From Lamellibrachia satsuma (lineage: Eukaryota > Annelida > Polychaeta > Sabellida > Siboglinidae), in NCBI GenBank assembly GCA_033239005.1, contig BSQZ01000052.1:3244501-3308500 (forward strand): DNA of 64,000 bases, in the 5' to 3' direction. Made by a program: the position numbers and the translations under genes. A model generated the notes under the pieces. That model was not told the DNA's origin. It did no database searches and was given only the letters and a program-made list of their open reading frames with translations. Below are positions 51,609-62,169 of this stretch, piece by piece. How positions within the stretch are numbered: the first letter of the stretch is position 1; the number at the start of each line of letters is the position of its first letter.

Positions 51609-52490
51609 CTAATCCTCTTGGCCCCTTCATGAGCATAGGGCGTCAACCATGTTTCTCCACCTCACTCTCTTCTGGGCTAGAGCTTTGGCCTCTTGCCAGG
51701 TGACCCCCACTTTATCAAGATCTTGTAGCGTGGAGTGTCTCCAGTTGATTTTTGGCCTTCCTTGTCTTCTCTTTCCTTGTTTGGTTGTATTTGTTGGATC
51801 TTTTCTGAGAGTGTAGCTAGTCCAGCTCCATTTTCTCCTCTTGATTGTAGTGCTTATTTCTTCTTGTTTGGTTTTCTTCCAGAGCTCTTTATTTGATATT
51901 TTGTTAGGCCACCATACCTTAAGGATGTATCGAAGGCGACTGTTGGTGAAGACTTGGAGTTTGTTGTTGAGAAACTGAGTAGTTTTCCACGTTTCACAGC
52001 CATAGAAAAGAACTGGTTTAATGTTGGTGTTGAAAATGCAGATCTTGGTGTTTATGGATAGTTGGAAAGAGAGCCACACAATGCGTAGGGTTCTGAAGGC
52101 ATGACGAACTTTATTGATGCGTAGTTCCACATCTTTGTCAGCTCCACCATTTGATGTTGCTCCCTATGGTAGATAGTCTTGTACTTCCTCAACAGTACTG
52201 CTTTCTAGTGAGATGGGTTCGGAGGATCTGCTGTTGACTTTCATCACCTTTGTCTTAAGACCCAGTTGGCTGTTTTTTTCTTGAAGCCTTTCTGTTTTTT
52301 TTTGCATGTGATTATGGGTTTCTGAGAGTAGTGCTAGATCATCTGCAAAATCCAGGTCTTTTAGTTGTGAGAACAAGTTCCACTGGATCCTAGTACGGTG
52401 GTGTTATATGGATCTTTTCATTGTCCAGTCTATGGCTATTAGAAAGAGCAGTGGAGATAGCAAGCAGCCCTAGAATCTTTAGTAAGATTA
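51609..52490 (-). mobile_element. Nested RTE-like LINE insertion with 11-bp target duplication
   Basis: The identical 11-mer tagaatcttta lies at 51598-51608 and 52491-52501. Between them the minus strand reads GCLLSPLLFLIAIDW, LKDLDFADDLALLSETHNHM, PVLFYGCETWKTTQ and WWPNKISNKELWKKTKQEEI. The C-terminal blocks are RWRNMVDALCS and, before it, KRRQGRPKINWRHS. It is a 5'-truncated RTE-like LINE end. It interrupts the plus-strand LINE exactly at the duplicated 11-mer. Confidence 0.88.
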
Positions 52491-54190
52491 ACAGGGCAGC
52501 AAAAACTAAATACTACACAGAAATGCTAGATCAACGTAAGCACAGCATCAAAGAAACATGGGCAGTATTGAGGCAGGTAATACATAAACAGAAAGAAAGT
52601 TTCAAACTACCCTAAACCTACATTGTGCATGTACAAGAATTGTTGAATTCATATCGTATTGCAGAAGAATTTAATAACTTTTTTATTGGAATAGGTAAAT
52701 CAGTAGGCAAATTAGTACCTCCTCCTGTAGACCAATTTCATTCACACCTCCGAGGAAACTATGCTGTCAATTTCTTCTTGCAACCTACAGATGTAAATGA
52801 AATTAAAAGAGTAGTGCAAACACTAAAAACGAAATGCAGTGAGGATTTCGAGTTTCTTCAACAAAATTCTTGCAAGAGACCATACACGAAATAACCATCC
52901 CACTGGAGCATATAATAAACCAATCCTTCGTTACAGGCATTGTCCCTGATAACCTAAAAATTGCAAAAATACTTCGTTTTTAAATCAGGTAATCAAATCT
53001 TTAATTATAGACCCATATGTTTTCTACTCGCCCTCTCTAAAAATAATGAAAAAAATTGTGTGCAACAGACTAGTAAAGTTTTAGAAAAATATTCTATATC
53101 AAAACCAATACAAATTTCGCTCAAAACACTACTATTCATCCAATGTTACACTTGCTTAATTAAGGACAATGCAGATGCAAATGACAAAATAACTAAAAAT
53201 ATTAGGACCAGTTATCTTTCTAGTTTAAATTAATGACATAAAAACTCTACGTCTCTAAATGTGTTATCTTTCGCTGATGACACACCCGTTTACCAATCGG
53301 GTTCACATATTGATGATTTAATTAAAATATGAATCACGAATTAAAACAACTGTATGATGGGTTCTGTGCAAATAAATTATCTCTTGTCAAAAAGACAAAT
53401 TTTTGCCCTGTAAACACCAAAAGTAATGTAAACAACAGTATTTATGCAATCAACAACACAACACAGATATAGAGATATGAAAAGGCCAAATGAATGGCGT
53501 TTATTGTGGGGATTAAGTGTAAGCCCACTTTTAAAGAAATTTAAAACAAAGAAATGTGGGCTCCACAACCCAATGCCAGGCTGACTACACCTGATGCGAG
53601 CCTCCTGGACGTCGGGTTCAATAGAGCCCACATTTCACCACAAAGCAGTAGCAGTATTCCTAGAACAAATAAAAGAAGCAATGGCATTACTATTGTCATA
53701 AAACACCCTTAACCCAAATAGCCTATGCTCTACATGCATGACATTATTATCCAGGTTGGCAAGAACAACAAAGAAGAAACTGTGAATTTCTACATATCAT
53801 AACACACAAAGCATTAAAGTCACTGTATTCGACTCTAATCCATAGTCATATATCGTAAGCGTACAAGCGCGGGGCAATGGAAACACTATAAGTCAGTTAG
53901 TAACTTTACAAAAACACAACATGCCATACGAATAATTAACAATAAGGGATATAGAAATCATACATATCCCATATTTAAATCTCAAAACATACTTAAAATT
54001 GTAGATGTATATAAGTTGCATGTCTCACTATTTATGCATGACTTTCACCATAACCTATTGCCTAAGTCATTTACAAATTACATACCCAAAAAGAATTTGA
54101 TGAAAGTAGCAGAATCACAAGACAACACAATCTTATTGCGAAAGAGAGATCTAGAACACCTTTTTGCCTAAACATAATTTTACAAAAATG

Positions 54191-55010
54191 TAGAACAATA
54201 TAGGTACATGTAATAAGATACAGTATATCAAACACGGAATGCAGAATGCAAATAGAAATGTTTGAGACCACCAACCATTCAAACCACATAGAATTGTGGA
54301 AGTATCTTGTTTCACACTATATTACTATTACAATAGAACAAACGTCCTCAATTCATTGCCACATGCCTTGAGTAATGATAATTAGTTTCAATGGGGTCAC
54401 AGGAAGACAGCAATGAGCCATGTGACCACCATGTGACCACCATGCGATATAAATCATTGACATTATGTATACTATAATAATCTTGTATTTTATGTATTGT
54501 ATTGTATTGTTAAATAAAAATACTAGTAATACTACTTCTACTACTATGCAAATGCACACTTGACTAACCTCATTGACTATGAAACAATTGCCATTTTGGC
54601 TGCTGTTACCTCAAATAAAAACCTAATTATCAGTATTAAGAGAGTTTGTCCAATAATCCAGCCCCTATAAAATACTCAGTTAGTGTTCTGATTCATTCCA
54701 AGACATTAAACTGTAATTCTGAATTAAGATATATTTAGTAGGTAACTCACTGACCTCATGCATTTAACTATATGCTGCTATAGGGATAATGTTTAATTTT
54801 GTTTTTACCTGATACCAATGACACTGTGTATTATTTTATCGATATTGAAATACACATTTAACAGGTACACAGTTTGACTCTATTTCTTTAGTTATGCATA
54901 CTCGTATGTGTGCCCATGCATGTTTATCTTTACAATAAAATTATGTTGACCTTTTTGTTTAATATGTCCATTCATCCATTTAAATATAGTATTTATATAT
55001 GTAGAAATAC
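54191..55010. other. No gene seen
   Basis: AT-rich sequence after the LINE remnant with short frames only. Confidence 0.45.
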
Positions 55011-55945
55011 AAACCTAAAAAAATATATGCAATTGATATAAAATATATTGTTTAATAAAAAAATTGCAATATGGAAGATCATACAAACTTGAAAAAATAA
55101 TGCAACTGATATAAAATAAATATTGTTTAATAAAAAAAATAGCAATATGGAATATCATTGTGGTATTTTACATAAAATTCAATTGTCTTTTGCAAAAAAA
55201 TCTATAGAATTTGTATAGAATATTCTGTAGATTTTTTTAGAATGTTCTGTAGAATGTTTGTGGACATAGCTATATAATTTGTAGTTTTTATAGTTTTTTA
55301 TAAAAAATTTGACCATACTCTAGAATGTTTTTAATTCTAACATTTTTTGTTAAAGGTGTCCGGTGCATGCAAAGTCAATAATATTGACTTTACATTGACT
55401 GATAGAATGTTGAGATATTAATGATATTATCATTAAAATCTTAACATTCTATCAGTCGCTAAATACAACTTGTCAGTCGCTAAATACAACCTATTATTAT
55501 TCTCTCAAATACAAACTTGAAAAAATGCAATTGATATAAAATATATTGTTTAATAACAAAAATAGCAATATGGAATAGCATTATGGTAAAAATAGTATGT
55601 AAAATCACATGTAATATATTAATTTGAAATGTAATTGACCCAACAAAAAAAAAATCAATTGCCTTTTAAATAAAATCTATAGAATTTGTATATAATATTC
55701 TGTGGAATTTTTTTAGAATGTTCTGTAGAATGTTTTCGGACATAGCTATATAATTTGTAGTTTTTCATAAAAAATTCGACTTTACTCTAGAATTTTATGG
55801 CATTTTTTTAAAATTAAAATTAACCCTAACCTTAACCCGGTGTCCGGTGCATGAAAGGTTCTATAAAATTATCATTAATATCTTAACACTCTATCAGTCC
55901 TAGACATCGCTAAATACAACCTATTATTATTCTCTCAAATGTCCA
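55011..55945. repeat. Two tandem ~450-bp copies of AT-rich repeat family R2
   Basis: Both copies have, in order, atacaaacttgaaaaa, atataaaatatattgtttaa, tagcaatatggaat, atctatagaatttgtat, gaatgttctgtagaatg, ggacatagctatataattt, ggtgtccggtgcatg and cgctaaatacaacctattat. The shared tagaatattc/ggacatagctata part also occurs at 27690-27970. A strong hairpin lies in copy 1. Confidence 0.85.
55397..55457. repeat. Near-perfect 30-bp-arm inverted repeat
   Basis: gactgatagaatgttgagat followed by attaatgata pairs with tatcattaaaatcttaacat followed by tctatcagtc at 28 of 30 positions with almost no loop. Copy 2 of the surrounding repeat keeps only the right arm. Confidence 0.9.
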
Positions 55946-56130
55946 CCTTAAGACCGCAAAATAACAAGTCACAGACTTCACATAATATCGATTGTCATTT
56001 CCATTGGCAAAACTGTTACATTACGTTATTATATCGCGTTATGCATGCTGCTCTGCAGTCCAGTATGTCTGGCTGGTAGTTCACAATGCTCTACCAGGGG
56101 GCGACTCTGTACTGTAGGTAGGTTGACCGG

Positions 56131-57202
56131 TCACTTCATCCTTTCCTTGATGTCTTCCAAGTCAGCCGCCATCTTGTCGATTCTAACAATGTAACAATAA
56201 AGAGTAAACTAAGGACAATACGCATGAGGACACATCACCTTCATTAGAAGAAATTCATCAAGTGGTTGTGCATTGTAAAACTAATTTATTGCCGGTCCTA
56301 CAAGACAATATTTTTATTGCAGTCCAACATGTCTGTTCATTCGCAGGCCTTCTGACAATGTCGGTTTGATATAAGAGGATGATTACTATATTAACTTTGC
56401 GGAAATAGGACGCACCTTTCTCTTGTCAATTGCACCTTCGTATCGATGTGTTCGTTGTAAAGCTGGCGTTTCTTCAACAAATACTTTTCCGTTGCATGTC
56501 GCTCGAATTTCGTTAACTCGTTGTTAACCGACGTTGAGAAATTGCGACCTACAACGCACAGATTACATCTTTTAAACGTAAACTTTAACAACAAATGGAC
56601 ACTATTACCAGGAGCAGAAGTGCATATAGAAAATGGCATGGGGTGGTGGCAGGGGTCTAAACCTCCCATCTCCCACCTGTTTTTGGGGCCAACCTTCCAT
56701 CTCCAACCTGTTTGTGGGACTAAACTCCCACATCTCACCAATTTTTAGGACCAGCCTCCTACTTCCTGCCACACCCCTCACTCGTGATCCTGGCGCAGAA
56801 CATGCATGTGGGGCCAGCTGTGAGTGAATTTGTACCCTTCTGCATGCTCATTACTTGTAATAAGTTTAGAGAGTGTTGTCATGCAAAACAAATGTCTACA
56901 TGCATGTTTCTTTTAAACTAATTGTTTTACAAAAGATCATAGAAAGTAAATATGGTTGTGTAACCTGAGCATTGTGGCAGTAGGCCTACTTACAGAAGGC
57001 GTTCCCGCACGCCTCTGGGCCATCCTTCCGTTTGTATGTCCGACACAGTCTCTTGGCTGCAAACTTCCACACCCGATGCAGATGACTGAAGATGATCAGA
57101 GGTGGAGGCAGGGCTGGTTTGTCGAAGTACTCATATATGAGGTCGTACAGATAGTAACGCCACAGAGTCTCTGACTTGTCCTGTACATTTTGGAATGTGT
57201 TG
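56131..57202 (-). CDS. TRPM exons: TRP-box region and short C-terminal tail
   Basis: Exon 57202-56994 encodes NTFQNVQDKSETLWRYYLYD and EYFDKPALPPPLIIFSHLHR, then a basic region. Exon 56548-56416 encodes NNELTKFERHATEKYLLKKR and exon 56182-56131 encodes IDKMAADLEDIKERMK, a heptad-like segment that fits the TRPM assembly coiled coil. The protein stops there. Confidence 0.88.
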
Positions 57203-60200
57203 CTGCAACAAACAAAGAAGACGAATACATCACACGTTGGTGTACAGAATGACATTGGGTTTGTTGGTGTCTTCGACCAGTACTGTCATCTAAAGCAAGG
57301 TCGCTTGGATTAAATTCATCGTTCATAATAACTGCTTTATTCTCGGACTCCATACAATATAAAAGTACATCATGGTTCCATAATTTGGAGTTAACAGCAT
57401 GGTTACTTCAACCATCTATATAGTGAACATACCAGGATTTAAACCAGTACTTCTAGATTGATAATGCTGCAAATGATGACATTCTTTGAGGACTGCATAC
57501 AAATATATGTCGTTTCTTATAACTGCAGCACAGTTAGGGAGGTTATTGTAAACAAACATTTCACTAGCCAAATATTTTACAAATTCAGCTTCAAGCAGCA
57601 TTTCATTATAGAATATAAAACTTGAAAATTGCACATTCTTACAACTCTTGTTTCTCATTATCTCTCTGCTGGATGGACAAACACTACAAGGTCATCCGCA
57701 TACATATTTTTTCACACAGGTATATCCTACATAACATCCTACATTGCAACCATTAAGAACAGTGGATAATTCATCCATGTAAACACTGAATAAATAGGGG
57801 GGTAATATGCATCCCTTTACTTACATTAATGCTGTCAGACTCATGCATGACTACCCCATTTTACACACATTTGTTGGTTTTCATACCAAAATACTAAGAT
57901 CCTAACAATATAGCCAGGAACACCTCTGTCAATTAGTTTTTGAAAAGCACAGCATGATTGACACGGTCAAGTCTTGGAGGCATCAAAAAAATACAAAAAC
58001 AAGCAGCTGTTCAAAGCTTGATATTTAGCAATAACCTCTTTCAGCACATACATGCACATGTCTGTGCCATGCTTCTTTTTAAGTTCAAATGGATTGTTAT
58101 TGGTTGACAAAAACTCATCCATTCTATTGTGCAAGATTTTTTCAAAAACTTTAAACATAATACTTGCCAGTGCTATTAGTCTGTAATTATTTTGCCAGTT
58201 TTGTCTTTAATTATAGGCACTAGTATTACAGAAATCATGGCACTGGGTAGTATGCCATGTACCAACAGAGTTGTAAAACACATTGACAGTAGAGGCAGTA
58301 TGTGCTTACTGCAGTATTTTAGGTGCTGTGCATAAATATCATCAGCCACAGTTCTTATTACAGTCAAGGTCCCTAATTGCATCTTTGACTTCTTTGGACA
58401 ACACTGTAATACTCCTATCATAGCTAACATCAAATGCTAGGTTTTTTGTACTACTGTTATTTACACAATTAAAGTCAAGTCAATGAAAGTGTTGTTTCCA
58501 CATATTCACAATGTTTTCTTCACTGTTGATACCGTCTAGGTTTTTTGTACTACTGTTATTTACACAATTAAAGTCAAGTCAATGAAAGTGTTGTTTCCAC
58601 ATATTCACAATGTTTTCTTCACTGTTGATACCGTTTACACTAGTAGGCAGGGAACCTTGCTATTGTTAATAGTCTTAATCTCCTTCCAAAATTTACAATT
58701 AGTATGGTTTGCAAGCTTTTTGGCAAGAGCTTCACGCCTCAACTCATTTTCATGTTTTTTTATAAACCTTATTGCATATTTCCATCTAGCATCATATTTC
58801 GTTTTTAACTCAAACACAGGTTCCATAACTGAAAAGTTTCATTCGCAGCTTTGTGAATATCAGCCACATAATCAGTCCACCCAGGTCGACATGTGTAGTT
58901 TCCCTGTTTGCGTGTGAACAGAGAGCTACTGGCATCAGTTAAACACCTGGGTACATTATCGTACACATTATTTAGTGCTTCATGATAAGACTCGTTAATT
59001 AACTATGTTGGTTGTGCAAGCTTGTTTGTTTAATTGTTGTTGAAATAATGGTATGTTTGTTGTCTATATCAATCTAACATAATTTCCTGTGTACACAGAA
59101 AGACCAGGACCCACCTGGTCGATATATAATGGGGTAACGTCATTTGTTGTGAGTCTGCTGCACGGGAACTAGAACCCACCTAAACATTGCGATGAGCAGG
59201 TTGAGAAGGAGGATGTTGGCGATGACGAGGTAGGCGCCGCTGACGGGCACCAGGAGCCACGACGTCTCAGGACACCTTGGCAGACCGTGGCTAGCTGAGG
59301 ACACCTCAGGATCACTAGTGCACTCGCCCACGTTGCCTGTAATGACGCCAAATGTAGATGTTTTGGTTTAGGATGTGCTTGCATGTTAATTTTGTTTTAG
59401 CGCGTGCATGCGTCCATGTATGCGTGCGTGACAGTGAGTGTACATGCGTTTGTGCATGCATACGTATGAGTGTGTGCACAAATGTGTGCGTGTGTATACA
59501 AGTGTGCGTGCGTGCGTGCGTGAGAGAATGAGAAAGAGCGAAACATACAAGTCAATACCGACCGTATATGCAGAATATATATATAAACACATTTACGGTG
59601 TATATGTCTGTCAGGTTTGTCCACGTTACCTTCCATTTCTTCCTGGTTATATTGCCCGTGAATGAACCAGAAAGGATAAGAGATGACATCTCTGAGTAGC
59701 GACCAGGAGAGTGGAGAATTAGGGTAGCGGAGAGCTTGAGACACAGTGCCGTAGGACACCATGAACACGAGAAGAATGCACACGAAGAACATTACGTCAG
59801 TCACCTGTAAGCCAGAATGATTATTATATAAAACGTGATAATATAATTATAACAACAATGCACTCTTATAATGTTGACTCAATGCTCCGTTCATCATGAT
59901 AATACATTTACAGTCATTGCTGTTTCTATTAATTAGCTACGGCAACACGCTTGCAATAATTTCTCAGTTTGGTATCATTTGTCGAAAACATGGTTATTCT
60001 AGCCACGATTGACAGATCTATCCATGTTTGTCTAACAACTAGTACCATCTGGCCGATGTATGCCGCCCTAGTAATGTAATCTGTTATCATTATGTAAACA
60101 ATTAACATAGTTGCTAAGGCGAAGCATAATTGATGGACGACACGTTCATAATTAAGATTGTGACGTCAGACTCTGGATCCATCAATCGTTGCATGCATGG

Positions 60201-61085
60201 ACGTCGGCAGAACTTATGCCGATCGGTGTTGTTCACTGGCATAGTCTTTGCAATAACATTCATACAAATAACATGATAAGCAACACGCACCATACGTCTG
60301 ACTATGATGACTTTAGGTCCGATGTTTTTATTGATGAAGAACACTTGCAGAAAGCGCAAATAGAAGACGACGAGAGCGACACAGTACGTCATGCGAGCCA
60401 CGGAGAAGTGACTGTCCGGAACTGTGTAGCGCAGAATGACTGACAGTATCAGTGTTGAGTAGGCGATCAGGTCTAATTGGTTCCATGAACTTTGCAGGTA
60501 GTTTGACGTGGTAGAGAAGGCCTGCAATGGAGGGAATGTAAACGTTGGCTAAGGGCAGGCTTCATTAGATCAAATGTATACGTTCACATTCGTTTATCCA
60601 ACTGGAAATCTGATATCATGCGTAAAAACATACAGAGACATGTACACACACTAACACAATTACACACACATGTGGATTTTTATTAAGTATGTAAATTTGA
60701 TATTTCGTGGTTTTGAGTTTACCAATGAATTAAGGTTGTCATCCTACCAACGTGCATCATCAAAAAGACCTGTATGTGAATTAAGCATTTTACAATATTT
60801 AATATTTCATCAAATATAACTAATCTCTATCCACAAGATTTCTTTAAAGTAAACATGTGACAGTTCACGTAGGAACTAACGTTTTGATTATGTTTCGTTT
60901 TACCTACCACTAAGGTAGTATCTAAACCCCAATATACTGACCTGTCTCGCTTCCTCCCCCACAAGGGTGACACTACAGCCCCAGAGGACGTACTCGGAGA
61001 TGGCGGGAGAGCCCTCCTCAGACGTGGGCCGCAGGTTCGTCATCACGACATAACTAAATAGGGTCATAAACATGACGAAGGACAC
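56131..61085 (-). CDS. TRPM-type cation channel, C-terminal seven exons (5' part outside window)
   Basis: Exons 61085-60942, 60521-60291, 59804-59630, 59336-59180, 57202-56994, 56548-56416 and 56182-56131 join in phase to 1101 nt (366 residues plus TGA at 56131-56133). They encode S2, S3-S4, S5, the pore, S6, the TRP-box region and a short charged tail. The order and motifs (GPKVIIVRRM, NILLLNLLIAMFSNTFQNVQ, YYLYDLIYEYFDKPALPPPL) are those of the TRPM family, a plasma-membrane cation channel acting as a tetramer. The tail ends soon after the coiled-coil-like segment, with no Nudix or kinase domain. The N-terminal TRPM homology region and S1 must lie beyond 64000. The subtype is not assigned. 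Confidence 0.9.
57430..58985 (-). mobile_element. CR1-like LINE fragment in a TRPM intron
   Basis: Minus-strand reading with frameshifts gives PGWTDYVADIHKAANET, KHENELRREALAKKLANH, CKFWKEIKTINNSKVP, DDIYAQHLKYCSKHILPLLS, VHGILPSAMISVILVPIIKD, FEKILHNRMDEFLSTNNNPF, DASKT and GCILPPYLFSVYMDELSTVL. These are the linker and finger/palm blocks of a reverse transcriptase of the same type as the one at 5332-5895. The end near 57430-57660 is diverged. It lies between the S6 exon and the TRP-box exon. Confidence 0.82.
58439..58636. repeat. Perfect 99-bp tandem duplication inside the LINE
   Basis: The 99 bp starting aggttttttgtactactgtt recurs immediately with essentially no differences (58439-58537 and 58538-58636), ending at ttgataccgt. 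It interrupts the LINE reading frame, so it arose recently within the dead copy. Confidence 0.93.
59180..59804 (-). CDS. TRPM exons: S5, pore loop, S6
   Basis: Exon 59804-59630 encodes VTDVMFFVCILLVFMVSYGT (S5) and the pore helix VISYPFWFIHGQYNQEEMEG. Exon 59336-59180 encodes an outer-pore loop with two Cys (GECTSDP and PRCPETSW) and S6, SGAYLVIANILLLNLLIAMF. The filter-region residues FIHGQ stand where mammalian TRPM channels have similar F-G-Q-type sequences. The Cys pair could form the outer-pore disulfide known from TRPM structures. Confidence 0.9.
59405..59525. repeat. Degraded GTGC/GTAT-rich microsatellite in a TRPM intron
   Basis: Short runs of gcgtgcgtgcgtg and tgtgtgc words with many interruptions, between the pore exons. 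Confidence 0.7.
60291..61085 (-). CDS. TRPM exons: S2 and S3-S4 segments
   Basis: Exon 61085-60942 encodes VSFVMFMTLFSYVVMTNLRP (S2) and SEYVLWGCSVTLVGEEARQ. Exon 60521-60291 encodes SSWNQLDLIAYSTLILSVIL (S3), YCVALVVFYLRFLQVFFINK (S4) and GPKVIIVRRM (start of the S4-S5 linker). The W-N-x-x-D and G-P-K-V-I-I blocks are typical of TRPM. Confidence 0.9.
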
Positions 61086-61260
61086 CTGAAAGAACACCAA
61101 TATGATGCCTGAAAGCACACCAATGTAACACCTAAACACTCACCAGTGTAACAACTAAACGCACACCTGTGTAACACCTAAACTCACACCATTGTAACAT
61201 CTAAACTCACACCAATCTGACACCTAAACGCACACCAATATGACACATGAAAGAACGCCA
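61086..61260 (-). repeat. ~25-bp minisatellite running into the TRPM S2-exon acceptor
   Basis: In the sense direction, units like attggtgtgagtttaggtgt tacat repeat about seven times. The last two copies read ttggtgtgctttcag and ttggtgttctttcag, and the final one is the acceptor, followed by gtgtcc of the exon. Each unit carries tttag/ctttcag followed by gtgt or a near match, mimicking the real junction. Confidence 0.85.
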
Positions 61261-62169
61261 ACATACGCCAGAGACTGTGTACGGAGGCATTCATGATCTT
61301 TGGATCTAGAGAAATTAATTTGCCAGTAACTGATTTGCTCACTACCAACAGGACCTGGTCTATTCCACATACTTTGCTAAAATATTTCGTGATTACACTG
61401 TACTACCCTATAACAAACCGATATTTTTGTTATAGGAGTATACTTAAATTAGTTCATAACATATGAACTATTTTAGTTGATGTTTACTATTTTGGTTTTA
61501 GTAAACATATCTCTCTTTAGGCTAGATAGTTTCCGGGTTATCAAGAACAACATCAGATGTCATTTTTGAACACAACGATGGAATTGTTATGGCTCCTTGC
61601 TTTTGTTGTTATTACTTCATCGATTGTTAGATAAAGTTAGAATGATCATAAATGTTATACTTAAATGGAACTTCAATGGTTTATTGTACATAAAGAAGCA
61701 TATCAACAAATTGGGCCAGCTAAGATATTCTCAGTGAGTCAATGTATTGTAGTATAACTGTAGCCCCAACTCCTAACAAGCTGACATAATGTGAATAAAA
61801 TTAATAACCTGATGTGCAAATTAGAAACTACAACTACAATTCCACAACTACAAGCACACACCATAAAAATAGTCACTGTTGATGGTAAAATCAAACGCCG
61901 CACAGCAAGATGCAAACAAAAGATAACAAAGAATAACACTTTGAACTCGACAGGTCTGTATGAATGTTGATGTTTTAGAAATTGTAAACGTATGGCTTTT
62001 ACTCAATGGTTTCAGTTGAATTAATTTATTTATAGATTTTTTATAATTTATTGATATATAATTAGATTTTTTTATGTAAATTGATGGCTTTTACTCAATG
62101 GCTTTAATTGAATTAATTAATTAAATAATTAATATATTTATAACTTATTTATTTATATATACCTTCAGT
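61261..62169. other. TRPM intron, no exon seen
   Basis: AT-rich with short frames. A near-duplicate stretch (ttgatggcttttactcaatg) occurs near 61993 and 62082. The last 100 bp before 62169 are an AT-rich tail of the LINE that follows. Confidence 0.45.

Larger units (their letters stand above)
50530..54190 (+). mobile_element. Decayed plus-strand LINE (endonuclease and reverse transcriptase remnants)
   Basis: Across many frameshifts and stops the plus strand reads HGGVGLYINERFTYFKREDL, VGVIYHPNSPP and LLNFDSHQ, then after an internal repeat ADVADHFGIFN (endonuclease). The linker IHKAKKLNKPNPETASAHSE follows, and after the nested insertion KYYTEMLDQRKHSIKETW and NNFFIGIGKSVGKLVPPP. FADDT at about 53270 is the RT catalytic block, and a C-terminal remnant lies at about 53790-54190. 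This order is that of a CR1/jockey-type LINE. It is too damaged to be active. The 53400-53720 part matches nothing I recognise and may be another insertion. Confidence 0.8.
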
